Source: Streptomyces prunicolor NBRC 13075 (GTDB lineage: Bacteria > Actinomycetota > Actinomycetes > Streptomycetales > Streptomycetaceae). From it: a stretch of DNA of 64,000 bases. The stretch is taken from NCBI RefSeq assembly GCF_000367365.1, contig NZ_BARF01000008.1, positions 62,001 through 126,000 on the forward strand. The letters run 5' to 3'. Made by a program: the position numbers and the translations under genes. Shown here piece after piece: positions 17,084 to 25,783 of the stretch (positions within the stretch are counted from its first letter, which is position 1; each line of letters opens with the position of its first letter). The notes under the pieces were generated by a model that did not search any database, was not told the DNA's origin, and saw nothing but the letters and a program-made list of their open reading frames with translations.

Positions 17084-18772
17084 GTGAGCCAGCACAGGCG
17101 CCGCTCGTCGGCGAAGCAGGTGAAGCCGTCGAAGTCGTTGAGGCAGCGGCGGGGGCTGATCGCGGTCGCCGCTGCCACCGTGGTGGTCGGGGGCGGGGTG
17201 GGCCTCGGGCTGTGGGCCGCGTCCGGGGACGAGGGGGGCTCCGGGGGTACGGCGGTCGGGTCCGTCGACGAGACCTCCGCCGCCTCGCGCGGTGCGGCCT
17301 CCCGTTCCGCGTCCCCGACGCCGAGTCCCAGTCCGACCCGGTCGTATCCGCTGTCGCAGACGCCCCGGACCATTCCCGCCGTGCGTTCCCATACGCCCGC
17401 GCGTGGCCCTGGCTGGCGGCCCGCCAAGGGTGGTCGGGTCGTCGTCGAGGATGCCGATCTCGTCGACGAGGGGCGGCTGATCGCGGGTGAGCTGGGGCTG
17501 ACGTACGGCGGTGAGGCGAGTGACGTGCGCGCCGGGGACGTACGGCTGGCGCTGAACGACGACGAGGGCGCGAACCCGGAGTCGTACGCCATGACCGTGC
17601 GCGGGGGGCGGGTCAACATCAGTGGGCCCTCGGACGCCGGGGTGTTCTACGGGACCCGGACGCTCAAGCAGGAAGTGCACGGTGGCGGTACCGCGCCGGA
17701 GGGTGTCGTGCACGACCAACCGGCCAAGCCGCGGCGCGGGTTCATGCTGGACATCGCGCGCAAACCGTTCACCGCGGGCTGGATCGAGGACCGGGTACGG
17801 GAGTTGGGCGACCTCAAGTTCAATGAGCTCGGGCTGCACTTCTCCGACGACCAGGGTTTTCGGATTGAGTCGACCAGCCATCCCGAGGTCGTGTCGAAGG
17901 ATCACCTCACCAAAGCGCAGGTGAAGCAGATCGTCGACCTCGCGGCCAGTCGGCACATCACCGTCGTGCCCGAGATTGACTCGCCGGGGCACTTGGGCGC
18001 GGTGCTCGCCGCCCATCCGGATCTGCAACTGCGCAACGTCTCGGGTGTCGCCACGCGCGGCGCGATCGACATCTCCAAGGACGCGTCCGCCGCGATCGTC
18101 GACGAACTCCTCGACGAGTACGCGGGGTTGTTCCCCGGGGACCAGTGGCACCTCGGCGGCGACGAGTACCAGGCGCTGACCGTCGCCAACCCCCAGGCAT
18201 CCTTCCCGCAGTTGGCCGCCGAGGCCACGAAGGCCTACGGCTCCGGCGGCACCGTCGCCGACCTCACCACCGGCTGGCTCAACGACCGCGCGGACACGGT
18301 CCGCAACCACGACCGGACGATGCGGGTGTGGAACGACGGCTTCTTCGCGAATACGTCCGTGCGGGCCGCCAAGGATCTCCAGGTGGCGTACTGGACGGGC
18401 AAGGAGATCGGCGCCCGGCAGCCCGTCGCCTATCTGAGCGCGGGGCGCAAGGTCCTCAACTACAACGACGAGTACCTGTATTACGTCCTCGGCGAGCCGC
18501 AGACCTTCGTCTATCCGACGGGGCGGCGGATCTACGAGCAGTGGACGCCTCGGGTGCTGCGCGGGACTGCGGCGGTTCCGGCGAAGTACGACGGCCAGAT
18601 CCTCGGCGGGTCGTTCGCGGTGTGGTGCGACCTCGCCAACTCGCAGACCCAGGCCCAGGTCGCGGCCGGTATCCGGATGCCGTTGCGGGCCACGGTCCAG
18701 AAGCTGTGGGATCCGGGGACGCCGGCGCTGACGTGGACGCAGTTCAAGTCCCTTGCGGACAAGGTGGGTTGA
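17084..18772 (+). CDS. Beta-N-acetylhexosaminidase (glycoside hydrolase family 20)
   Basis: A 562-aa secreted or membrane-tethered glycosidase releasing terminal GlcNAc/GalNAc. A basic N-terminus precedes one hydrophobic helix (GLIAVAAATVVVGGGVGLGLW, interrupted here after 20 residues) and a Ser/Pro/Thr linker. A GH20 N-terminal alpha/beta domain follows, then the TIM barrel beginning RRGFMLDIARKPF. The catalytic Asp-Glu pair lies in WHLGGDEYQ near residue 365, and ARHITVVPEID-like barrel strands are present (SRHITVVPEIDSPGH). GTG 17084 has no ribosome-binding site, but a TAGGTT box ends 6 nt upstream, suggesting a leaderless transcript. Confidence 0.92.
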   Translation: MSQHRRRSSAKQVKPSKSLRQRRGLIAVAAATVVVGGGVGLGLWAASGDEGGSGGTAVGSVDETSAASRGAASRSASPTPSPSPTRSYPLSQTPRTIPAVRSHTPARGPGWRPAKGGRVVVEDADLVDEGRLIAGELGLTYGGEASDVRAGDVRLALNDDEGANPESYAMTVRGGRVNISGPSDAGVFYGTRTLKQEVHGGGTAPEGVVHDQPAKPRRGFMLDIARKPFTAGWIEDRVRELGDLKFNELGLHFSDDQGFRIESTSHPEVVSKDHLTKAQVKQIVDLAASRHITVVPEIDSPGHLGAVLAAHPDLQLRNVSGVATRGAIDISKDASAAIVDELLDEYAGLFPGDQWHLGGDEYQALTVANPQASFPQLAAEATKAYGSGGTVADLTTGWLNDRADTVRNHDRTMRVWNDGFFANTSVRAAKDLQVAYWTGKEIGARQPVAYLSAGRKVLNYNDEYLYYVLGEPQTFVYPTGRRIYEQWTPRVLRGTAAVPAKYDGQILGGSFAVWCDLANSQTQAQVAAGIRMPLRATVQKLWDPGTPALTWTQFKSLADKVG

Positions 18773-18902
18773 GCGGGGGAGTGGGCGAGGGCGTGGGCGG
18801 GAGACCGAGCGGGGGCTGAGCGGGCGGTCGGTGCGGCTGGACGCGTGCGGGCCGAAGAACGTATGTTCCCCTCTCTTCTGTTTGCACTCGGGGGGTTTCA
18901 CC

Positions 18903-19598
18903 ATGTCCGTTCCCATGCCCGCGCCCAGACCCGCGCCCGGTCCCTACCTGCGCTCGCCCGTCGGGCTCGGCCGCGCCGCCGTCGCGCTGCTCGGGCTCGT
19001 CATCGCCGTGGATCTGTTCGCCGTCTACGCCGATTTCGTGCTGTACGACGTGACGGGCGACCTGATGGACGGCGCGGCGGGCGGGGCGGTCACCCGGCGG
19101 CTGGACGACGCGGAAACGCTCAACTCGGTGGCGGGCGGCATCCAGTCGGGCGCGCTGGTCACGTGCGCCATCGTGTACCTGTGCTGGTTCGTGCGGGTGC
19201 GGGCCAACGCCGGGGTGTTCGATCCGGGCGAGCAGAGCATGAAGCCCTGGTGGGCGATCGGCGGATGGTTCGTCCCGTTCGTGAACCTCTGGTACCCGCG
19301 CCGGGTCACCCTCGAAATCTGGGATGCCAGCAGGCCCGTTGGCGCCCGCAGGTCGCATGCGCTGGTCAACATCTGGTGGACCCTGTGGCTCCTGTCGCTC
19401 TTCAGCGACCGCCTGGGCATCACGGACTACGGGAAGACCGAGGCGGCGGACCAGATCAACGCCGCCGCCTACCAGTTGATGATCTCTGACGGCCTCGACA
19501 TCGCGGCCGCCGCGCTCGCGATCCTCGTCGTCCTGCGGCTGACCCGCATGCAGCACGAGAAGGCGCTGGCGGGGCCGGGGGTTCCGGTCGGGCTCTGA
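18903..19598 (+). CDS. DUF4328 domain-containing membrane protein
   Basis: A 231-aa protein with a short Pro/Ala-rich N-terminus (MSVPMPAPRPAPGPYL) and four membrane helices. The family's FVPFVNLWYPRRV motif lies after the second helix pair, followed by WWTLWLLSLFSDRLG and a final helix LDIAAAALAILVVLRL. DUF4328 proteins are widespread in actinomycetes and have no assigned function. ATG 18903 is preceded by a GGGGGG ribosome-binding site at about 9 nt. It is monocistronic between the GH20 gene and a hypothetical gene. Confidence 0.85.
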   Translation: MSVPMPAPRPAPGPYLRSPVGLGRAAVALLGLVIAVDLFAVYADFVLYDVTGDLMDGAAGGAVTRRLDDAETLNSVAGGIQSGALVTCAIVYLCWFVRVRANAGVFDPGEQSMKPWWAIGGWFVPFVNLWYPRRVTLEIWDASRPVGARRSHALVNIWWTLWLLSLFSDRLGITDYGKTEAADQINAAAYQLMISDGLDIAAAALAILVVLRLTRMQHEKALAGPGVPVGL

Positions 19599-19659
19599 GT
19601 GCGCTCGGCCGGGTGTCCGGCCGTTGGCCGAAAACCTCTTCTTCCGTTTTCTCCGCCTG

Positions 19660-19689
19660 CCCGGGGGTGTCCCGTGTGACACTCCCGGG
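19660..19689. terminator. Hairpin in the gap after the DUF4328 gene
   Basis: A 12-bp stem with one G-U pair (19660-19671 with 19678-19689, loop 6 nt) lies 61 bp past the DUF4328 stop and 64 bp before the next start. No U-tract follows. It could terminate the upstream transcript or act as a leader structure. Confidence 0.4.
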
Positions 19690-19753
19690 GTGGAGCGCGC
19701 AGTCAGGGGAAACGCGGGCTCCATAGGGGAGGGCCCCGCTGAGGGAGGTCTGG

Positions 19754-20386
19754 ATGAGTCTGGTGGAACTGATCGCGCAGGCCGACGAACGCGCACTGGC
19801 TGCCAGTGGACTGGCTTGTTTGGATCGGTGCGTGCCGTTGCTGGGCGGTGATGACGAGGTGTTGCGGCCCCTGTGGACCAGCCTCGCGGACGGGGCGGAC
19901 GGGGAGACGTGGGGCGAGTGTCTGGAGCGGGCGCGCGCCAAGCTGCCCGCGCTCTTCGAGGAACCCGGTGAGGAAGCGGGCGAGGGACCGGGCGAGGGGC
20001 CGGGCGAGGATCGCGCCGTGCGGCTCGCCCGGCAGATGCTCGCGACCGCGCCGGCCGTTCCGGCGGGAACTCCCGTACAGGTGTGGGCCGATGCCTGCTC
20101 GGTCGCCTCGCTGCGGATCCACCGGCTCCTGGAGGTCATGGTCCCCGCGGGCGGCGTCGACGACGGCGTCGACGCCCGCCGCGAAGGTCGTACGGACGGC
20201 ATGTCGCCCCTCGTCGCCGCCGAGCTGCGCCGCCAGATCACCGTCCTCGAACTCCTCGCAGGAACCGGAAACGGAAACGGGACCGGCCCCGCCGTCGGCG
20301 GACTGCGCCAGGTGCTCGCGGTGTCGACGGAGGGGCGCCGGGTGCTGCGCGCGGTGGTCTCGCGGCGGGCGCGCGGGCGGAGTTGA
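19754..20386 (+). CDS. Hypothetical protein, Streptomyces-type, helical
   Basis: A 210-aa protein without recognised domains. It is predicted mainly alpha-helical (SLVELIAQADERALAASGLACLD-like start, read in parts), with an acidic low-complexity insert EEAGEGPGEGPGED around residue 75 and a basic C-terminus (VVSRRARGRS). Third-position GC and the clean ATG support coding. No signal peptide or membrane helix is visible, so it is probably cytosolic. It precedes another small hypothetical gene on the same strand. Confidence 0.7.
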   Translation: MSLVELIAQADERALAASGLACLDRCVPLLGGDDEVLRPLWTSLADGADGETWGECLERARAKLPALFEEPGEEAGEGPGEGPGEDRAVRLARQMLATAPAVPAGTPVQVWADACSVASLRIHRLLEVMVPAGGVDDGVDARREGRTDGMSPLVAAELRRQITVLELLAGTGNGNGTGPAVGGLRQVLAVSTEGRRVLRAVVSRRARGRS

Positions 20387-20509
20387 GCGGCGGTCGGGTG
20401 CCAGGTCTGTGATCGTCGTGCGGCGAGGGTGGGGCGGTCCTGCGCCGGTCCGGGGAAATGCCCGGATCGGGGTGCCGGAACACCCGGCCACCAAGGTTTT
20501 CTCGGTGTG

Positions 20510-20911
20510 ATGACACATGCGATGACGGTTCAGGAGAACAGGCCGAGGGCCGCCGCGCAGCCCGTGCGGTGGGCGGCCGACGCGGTGGCGACGATGCGCG
20601 AGGGGGCCCGGGTCCGGCTCGACTACTCGGCGCAGAGCCTGTGGCGGGTCGACCGGATGATCGAGGAGATACGGCGGGAGGGGGCGCCGTACGCCGCGAT
20701 CGAGAGCGAGTTGCGCGGGTTCGGGGCGTACGCCGGTGAGGTGATCGCGCGGCAGACCGGCGGCGAGTGGTGGGCGACCGGGGGTGAGCACTGGCTGCGT
20801 ACTCCCGAGGGGCGGCTGTGGGATCCCATCGACGAGGCGCGGCGGTGTTTCGGCGGGCACGGGTCGCTGCGACTGCTGTGCCGGGACGCGGTGAACGCCG
20901 GGCGACGGTAA
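20510..20911 (+). CDS. Hypothetical protein, small helical
   Basis: A 133-aa protein with segments WAADAVATMREGARVRLDYS and LWRVDRMIEEIRREG, then FGAYAGEVIARQTGGEWW and a DPIDEARRCF motif. It looks like a short helical domain followed by a Trp-containing beta region, and I recognise no family. ATG 20510 or ATG 20522 could be the start; neither has a good ribosome-binding site. An upstream in-frame extension from 20429 is poorly supported. It sits between a hypothetical gene and the MFS gene. Confidence 0.65.
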   Translation: MTHAMTVQENRPRAAAQPVRWAADAVATMREGARVRLDYSAQSLWRVDRMIEEIRREGAPYAAIESELRGFGAYAGEVIARQTGGEWWATGGEHWLRTPEGRLWDPIDEARRCFGGHGSLRLLCRDAVNAGRR

Positions 20912-21059
20912 GGGAGTTCAGTGCCGGGCGCCTGGTACCGGGCGCCCGGCGCGCAGCGGGGTCCGCTCGGCAAAATCGGCGCAATAAGAGACGCTGGCGT
21001 TCCCAAAGGGTGCGGTGCGGGAGGACGATGAGGGCGTTCGCCGGACCCGGGGAGGATCC

Positions 21060-22535
21060 ATGGCCGAGAACCGTCGTTGGTGGGCGCTCGTCGTCATCGC
21101 GCTCGCGCAGTTGATGGTCGTCCTCGACATGACCATCGTCAACATCGCACTCCCGTCCGCCCAGATCGACCTCGGCATGTCGGACGGGAACCGGCAGTGG
21201 GTCATCACCGCCTACACCCTCGCGTTCGGCGGGCTGTTGCTGCTCGGTGGCCGGATCGCCGACCTCGCCGGGCGCAAGAACACCTTCATGATCGGGCTGA
21301 TCGGCTTCGCCGCCGCGTCCGCGCTCGGCGGTGCCGCCGCCAACCAGGGCATGCTGTTCGGCGCCCGAGCGCTGCAAGGTGTCTTCGCCGCCCTGCTGGC
21401 CCCCTCCGCGCTGTCGCTCCTCACGACGACGTTCACCGACCCGAAGGACCGCAGCAAGGCCTTCGGAGTGTTCGGCGCGATTGTCGGCGCGGGTGCGGCA
21501 GTTGGGCTCCTTGCGGGCGGCTTCCTCACCCAATACCTGGACTGGCGCTGGTGTCTGTACGTCAACGTGCCCATCGCGCTGGTCGCGTTCGCCGGTGCCT
21601 GGGTCCTGCTCAGCGACAGCTCCCGGCACCCGGAAGCCCACCTCGACATACCCGGCGCGCTCCTCGGTTCCCTCGGCATGCTCACCCTGGTGTACGGCTT
21701 CTCCGAGGCGGAGTCGCGGAGTTGGGGCGACGGACTGGTCCTGACCCTGCTCGCCGCCGGGGTCGTGCTGCTCGGCGCCTTCGGGTTCTGGCAGACCCGG
21801 GCGAAGGTTCCGCTGTTGCCGATGTCGGTGGTGAAGGACCGTCAGCGGGTCGGCGCGTTCCTGACCATCCTGTTCGTCACCATCGGCATGTTCGGTGTGT
21901 TCCTGTTCCTGACGTACTACATGCAGCGCGTCCTCGGATACTCGCCGGTGAAGACCGGCGTCGCCTATCTCCCCATCACCGTCGGCATGATCACCGGCTC
22001 GACCCAGATCGCGGCCCGGTTCCTCAACCGGGTTCCGCCGCGCGCCCTGATGGTCCCGGGCCTGCTGGTCGCGGCGGGCGCGCTCGCGCTGATCGCGCAG
22101 GTCGGGGTGGAGCCCGCGTACGCCACGTACATCCTGCCCGGCATGCTGATGCTCGGCCTCGGCATGGGTACGGCGATGATGACCTCGGTGTCCCTGGCCA
22201 CCGGAGGCGTCGCCCCGCGCGACTCCGGCGCGGCCTCCGCCACCTTCAACACCGCCCAGCAGGTGGGTGGTTCGATCGGTACGGCGCTCCTCAACACGAT
22301 CGCCGCCACGGTCACCACCCGCTACGCCACCGCCCACGCGGGCCCCGGTGTGAACAAGCAGCTCCTTGAGGCCAAGGCCGCGGTGCACGGCTTCAACGTC
22401 GCCACCTGGTGGGCGATGGCCTCGATCCTGCTGGCCGCGCTCATCGCCGGTGTCCTGGTGAACACGGACCGGGTGCCCACAGTGGGCGCGGTGGCGAAGG
22501 AGACCCCGCAGCAGCCGGTGGACACCCCCATCTAG
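21060..22535 (+). CDS. MFS transporter, DHA2 (14-helix, EmrB/QacA-type) drug:H+ antiporter
   Basis: A 491-aa inner-membrane exporter with about 14 hydrophobic helices. DHA2 signatures are visible: motif D1 LDMTIVNIALPSAQIDL in helix 1, motif A GGRIADLAGRKNTF between helices 2 and 3, motif B-like GARALQGVFAALLAPSAL, and motif C-like GAIVGAGAAVGLLAGGFL in helix 5. These pumps extrude hydrophobic drugs or secondary metabolites. ATG 21060 has GGAGG 5 nt upstream, which excludes a longer start at 21015. It ends 2 bp from the convergent oxidoreductase gene. Confidence 0.93.
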   Translation: MAENRRWWALVVIALAQLMVVLDMTIVNIALPSAQIDLGMSDGNRQWVITAYTLAFGGLLLLGGRIADLAGRKNTFMIGLIGFAAASALGGAAANQGMLFGARALQGVFAALLAPSALSLLTTTFTDPKDRSKAFGVFGAIVGAGAAVGLLAGGFLTQYLDWRWCLYVNVPIALVAFAGAWVLLSDSSRHPEAHLDIPGALLGSLGMLTLVYGFSEAESRSWGDGLVLTLLAAGVVLLGAFGFWQTRAKVPLLPMSVVKDRQRVGAFLTILFVTIGMFGVFLFLTYYMQRVLGYSPVKTGVAYLPITVGMITGSTQIAARFLNRVPPRALMVPGLLVAAGALALIAQVGVEPAYATYILPGMLMLGLGMGTAMMTSVSLATGGVAPRDSGAASATFNTAQQVGGSIGTALLNTIAATVTTRYATAHAGPGVNKQLLEAKAAVHGFNVATWWAMASILLAALIAGVLVNTDRVPTVGAVAKETPQQPVDTPI

Positions 22536-22537
22536 CC

Positions 22538-23728
22538 CTACGACACCCGGACTTGACCGCGCTCGAAGTAGGCGACGAGTTCCGGATCGAGGGGCGGCAC
22601 CGCACGCGGGGTACCGCCGTCCCGCAGCGACTCGGTGGCACCCGCGCCGGCGGCCACCGCCATCCGCGCGGCGACCGGCGAGGTGTCGGTGCGCCCGCCG
22701 TGCCGTACGAAGCGCAGGAACTCGTCGATCAACAGCGGGTCGGCGCCGCCGTGTTCGCCGTCCTGCTCGGTGTCGGGGACCCGGTACTCGGCGTCGGCGT
22801 GCTCCCGGTATCCCGAACGGCGGCTGTTCCACACCTTCACGACCGCGCCGGGTCCGTCGCCGAAGTTCTCCAGTCTCCCCGCGTCGCCGATGACGGTGTA
22901 GTTGCGCCAGTAGTCGGGGGTGAAGTGGCACTGCTGGTAGGCGGCCAACACCCCGTTGTCCAGGCGCATGTTGACCAACGACACGTCCTCGACGTCGATG
23001 ACCGGGTTGAGCGCCCGCTGGGTGTGCGGCGGCCAGTGTCCGTCCTCGGTGTACCAGTCGGGGGTCTTCGGTTCACCGGGCGGGCGACGGTGCGGATTGG
23101 CGCCGTAGACCAACAGGTCGCCGAACGCCTGGACTTGGCTGGTGTAGCCGCCGGCCAGCCAGTGCACCACGTCTAGGTCGTGCGCGGCCTTCTGGAGCAA
23201 CAGGCCGGTGCTGTAACGGCGTTCGGCGTGCCAGTCCTTGAAGTACCAGTCGCCGCCGTAGCCGACGAAGTGCCGTACCCACACCGTTTTCACGGTGCCG
23301 ATCGCGCCGCCCTCGACGAGGTCGCGCATGAGGCGGATCACCGGCATGTGGCGCATGTTGTGGCCGACGTAGAGGCGGGTGCCGGTCTCGTGGGCCGTAC
23401 GGAGGACGCGGTCGCAGCGTTCGACGGTGATGTCGAGCGGTTTCTCGACGAGGACGGGTCTGCCCGCGCGCAGCGCCTCGCAGGCGAGGTCGGCGTGGGT
23501 GTGGTCGGGGGTGAGGACGAGGATCGCGTCGATGTGGGGGGACAGGACAACTTCCCGATGGTCGGCGGACGTTGAGACACCCGGGAAGTCGCGGGCCGCC
23601 TCCGCCCGGGCCGCCGGGTCGGGGTCCGTGAGGGCGGTGACCCGCGAGCCCGCGCCGGGGCGGTGGGCGACCCGGGCGAGGCTGCCGCGCAGGCCGTAGC
23701 CGAGGACACCGATACGGAGGTCGGACAT
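22538..23728 (-). CDS. Gfo/Idh/MocA-family NAD(P)-dependent oxidoreductase
   Basis: A 396-aa sugar or inositol dehydrogenase-type enzyme. The N-terminal Rossmann fold begins RIGVLGYGLRGSLARVAH, and the family EKP motif is LVEKPLDITVERCD near residue 100. The C-terminal domain carries KAAHDLDVVHWLAGG, with the catalytic-site Asp/His pair. The substrate is probably a sugar derivative but cannot be assigned. ATG 23728 has AAGGAG 5 nt upstream. It diverges from the ECF sigma gene at 23871. Confidence 0.9.
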   Translation of the reverse strand: MSDLRIGVLGYGLRGSLARVAHRPGAGSRVTALTDPDPAARAEAARDFPGVSTSADHREVVLSPHIDAILVLTPDHTHADLACEALRAGRPVLVEKPLDITVERCDRVLRTAHETGTRLYVGHNMRHMPVIRLMRDLVEGGAIGTVKTVWVRHFVGYGGDWYFKDWHAERRYSTGLLLQKAAHDLDVVHWLAGGYTSQVQAFGDLLVYGANPHRRPPGEPKTPDWYTEDGHWPPHTQRALNPVIDVEDVSLVNMRLDNGVLAAYQQCHFTPDYWRNYTVIGDAGRLENFGDGPGAVVKVWNSRRSGYREHADAEYRVPDTEQDGEHGGADPLLIDEFLRFVRHGGRTDTSPVAARMAVAAGAGATESLRDGGTPRAVPPLDPELVAYFERGQVRVS

Positions 23729-23870
23729 GGGTCTCCTTCGTTCGCGGGGACGCCACGGGGGACGGACACCGGGGCCAGAGGGACCGTGCCCCGTGGGCGG
23801 GCCGGAGATGTGTCGGGCGGCGGACGGGCTGTGACGTTTCTGTGAGATGCGGCGCTGATGGCGATGGGGG

Positions 23871-24599
23871 GTGCGGGGGATCACCGAGGGGGACCGCCGT
23901 GCCCGTACGGATTCTTCGCGCACTCGGTACGGACGAGGACGGGCCTTGGGCCAGACAGGCGAGCCCCGGCGCGGGCACGCGTACGACGGGGAACTGGGCG
24001 CGGCCGTCGCGCGGGCCCAGGAGGGCGACGACGGCGCTTTCGCGGTCGCGTACCGGATCGTGCAGCCCGGGCTGCTCGGGTATCTGCGCGGGCTCGTCGG
24101 CGACGAGGCCGAGGACGTGGCGGCCGACGCCTGGCTGGAGATCGCCCGGGACCTGGGCCGGTTCCGCGGCGACGGGGCGGGCTTCCGCGGCTGGACGGCG
24201 ACCATCGCCCGGCACCGGGCCCTGGACCACCTGCGAAGACAGCGGGTACGTCCGCGACCGGCGACGCTCGAACAGGACGTACTCGAACTGCCGGGTCCGC
24301 ACAGCACCCACGAGCAGGCGCTGGAGTCCCTCTCCACGGAGTACGCCCTCGGGCTGGTCCGGGGGCTGCCGCGGGACCAGGCCGAGGCCGTACTGCTGCG
24401 GGTGGTCGTGGGGCTCGACGGGCCCGCCGCCGCACGGGTGTTGGGCAAGCGTCCCGGTGCGGTACGCACGGCCGCCTACCGGGGGTTGAAGCGGCTGGCC
24501 CGTGAACTGGGCGTGCGGGAACGGGAAAGGGAACGGGAAAGGGAACAGGAAAGGGAACAGGAAAGGGAACAGGAACGGGACGGAGACGGGCATGGCTGA
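23871..24599 (+). CDS. ECF-type RNA polymerase sigma factor
   Basis: A 242-aa sigma-70 group 4 factor. Region 2 spans roughly residues 45-110 (YRIVQPGLLGYLRGLVGDEA, EDVAADAWLEIARDL, FRGWTATIARHRALDHLRR). Region 4 spans about 155-210 (LPRDQAEAVLLRVVVGLDGP, LGKRPGAVRTAAYRGLKRLA). A charged tail of Glu-Arg/Glu-Gln repeats follows. It is paralogous to the factor at 48631. Its stop overlaps the start of a 69-aa gene by 8 bp, like a sigma/regulator pair. GTG 23871 gives a ~35-residue basic leader, so the true start may be later. Confidence 0.88.
   Translation: MRGITEGDRRARTDSSRTRYGRGRALGQTGEPRRGHAYDGELGAAVARAQEGDDGAFAVAYRIVQPGLLGYLRGLVGDEAEDVAADAWLEIARDLGRFRGDGAGFRGWTATIARHRALDHLRRQRVRPRPATLEQDVLELPGPHSTHEQALESLSTEYALGLVRGLPRDQAEAVLLRVVVGLDGPAAARVLGKRPGAVRTAAYRGLKRLARELGVREREREREREQEREQEREQERDGDGHG
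24517..24581 (+). repeat. 12-bp tandem repeat encoding the (EREQ)n tail of the sigma factor
   Basis: About five imperfect copies of a 12-bp purine unit (AAAGGGAACAGG and variants) lie inside the 3' end of the sigma gene and encode alternating EREREREQ residues. The lack of frame disruption and the G/A-only composition suggest expansion by slippage. The repeat number probably varies between strains. Confidence 0.8.
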
Positions 24600-24801
24600 C
24601 CAGGACAAGGGCGGTACTGGTCTGCCGGGTCTGTCAGGCCTCCCGGGGCTGCTGGGTGCGGCGCTGCGCGACGGAGTCGTGGACGACGCGGCGGAACGGC
24701 GAGCGGTGGCGGCGTTCAGGGCCGCGCGGGACTCCGGGACCCGGTCGGGGAAGACCCGTAGTCAGGACGACTGGCGGCCGCGGGGCGGCAGCGGGCCGTA
24801 G
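24592..24801 (+). CDS. 69-aa putative sigma-factor partner
   Basis: A small soluble protein (MADQDKGGTGLPGLSGLPGL at the start) with a helical segment AAERRAVAAFRAARDSGTRS and a basic C-terminus ending KTRSQDDWRPRG. The ERRAVAAFRAAR segment resembles EEAALTAFRAARTG in the N-terminal cytosolic part of the membrane protein that follows the paralogous sigma factor at 49293, so both may contact their sigma factors. It has no membrane helix. The start lies inside the sigma gene 3' end (8-bp overlap), indicating coupling. Anti-sigma function is inferred only. Confidence 0.66.
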   Translation: MADQDKGGTGLPGLSGLPGLLGAALRDGVVDDAAERRAVAAFRAARDSGTRSGKTRSQDDWRPRGGSGP

Positions 24802-24838
24802 GCGTCATGCGGGGCGGGGCGCCGGCCGCTTCCGGGGC

Positions 24839-24878
24839 CACGGGCCGTCCGAGGCGGAGACTCCCCGGGCGGCCCGTG
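24839..24878. terminator. Bidirectional terminator hairpin between convergent genes
   Basis: A perfect 9-bp stem (CACGGGCCG at 24839-24847 with its complement at 24870-24878), extendable by three pairs including G-U, lies between the 69-aa gene stop and the convergent crotonase stop. There is no U-tract. Confidence 0.6.
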
Positions 24879-24907
24879 CGTGTCACATCCCGTTCCGTCC
24901 TTGCCGC

Positions 24908-25783
24908 TCAGCGGGGCTGGGCGAGTTGCGCGGCGAGGAGGTGGGAGTCGAGCAGGGCGGTGTCGGTGGTGCGGGCGGCTTTCGCGTAGCCGGCGAGCAT
25001 GTGTTTGGTCAGGACGAGGGCTTGGGGCGAGCGCCGGGCGAGGGGTCTGGTCCAGGCGGTGATGGCGTCGTCCAACTCGTCGAGGGGCGCGACCTTGTGC
25101 AGAAGTCCGAGGCGGTGGGCGGTGGGGGCATCGAACTCCTCGCAGGTGAGCAGGAGTTCACGGACCCGGGCGGCACCGGCCTCCGCGATCAGGCGCCCCA
25201 TCGCGCCTCCCCAGGTGGGTGCCATTCCGAGGGCGATCTCCGGCATGCGGAAACGGGAGGTGTCCGCGCCCGCGCGCAGATCGCAGTAGGCGGCGAGTCC
25301 GAGGCCGGCGCCGATGACCTTGCCGTGGAGCCGGGCGATGGTGACGGCGTGGGTGTTCTCCAGTGCCTGGCACAGGCGGTGGGCCTTGTCCGCGATGCGT
25401 CGCGTCGCGGCGCCGGTCGGATCGACGGCCAGCGTCTCCTGGTACTCCTTGCGGTCCCCTCCCAGACTGAAGTCCTTGCCCAGGGAGGAGAGCACCAGGA
25501 CCTGGATGTCGGGCTGTTCGTGGAGGCCGTCCAGGACGGCGATGAGTCCGTCCATGACCGCGGAGCTCAGGACGTCGTCGTCCTGGGCGGACGGGTTGAG
25601 CCGTACATGGAGGACGGAACCGGTCCGGGTGAGGCCGACGGGGGGAGCGGGAGGTGCGGGCTCCGCATCGTTCACGGGCTCCGCATGGTCCACGGGTTTC
25701 GTATGGTCCACGGGCTTGGCATGGTCCGTGGGCTCCCGAACGGGGGCTGGTGTGGCGGTACTTGGCGGTATTGGCGGGTTCAT
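24908..25783 (-). CDS. Enoyl-CoA hydratase/isomerase (crotonase) family protein
   Basis: A 291-aa crotonase-fold protein. A ~45-residue N-terminal extension contains HAKPVDHTKPVDHAEPVND-type repeats. The fold begins GSVLHVRLNPS. Oxyanion-hole segments are SSLGKDFSLGGDRKEYQE and LHGKVIGAGLGLAAYCDLR. At the usual catalytic-glutamate turn it reads IALGMAPTWGGAMGRLIAEA, so the hydratase Glu pair is not obviously present and the reaction is uncertain. Its ATG overlaps the P450 stop by 4 bp (ATGA), so the two form an operon and probably act on the same pathway. Confidence 0.82.
   Translation of the reverse strand: MNPPIPPSTATPAPVREPTDHAKPVDHTKPVDHAEPVNDAEPAPPAPPVGLTRTGSVLHVRLNPSAQDDDVLSSAVMDGLIAVLDGLHEQPDIQVLVLSSLGKDFSLGGDRKEYQETLAVDPTGAATRRIADKAHRLCQALENTHAVTIARLHGKVIGAGLGLAAYCDLRAGADTSRFRMPEIALGMAPTWGGAMGRLIAEAGAARVRELLLTCEEFDAPTAHRLGLLHKVAPLDELDDAITAWTRPLARRSPQALVLTKHMLAGYAKAARTTDTALLDSHLLAAQLAQPR
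25664..25735 (-). repeat. Four 18-bp tandem repeats in the crotonase N-terminal extension
   Basis: Four consecutive 18-bp units, each containing ATGGTCCACGGG or a variant on the plus strand, encode the hexapeptide repeat HxKPVD/HAEPVN. They are in frame and confined to the extension that precedes the catalytic fold. Confidence 0.8.
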
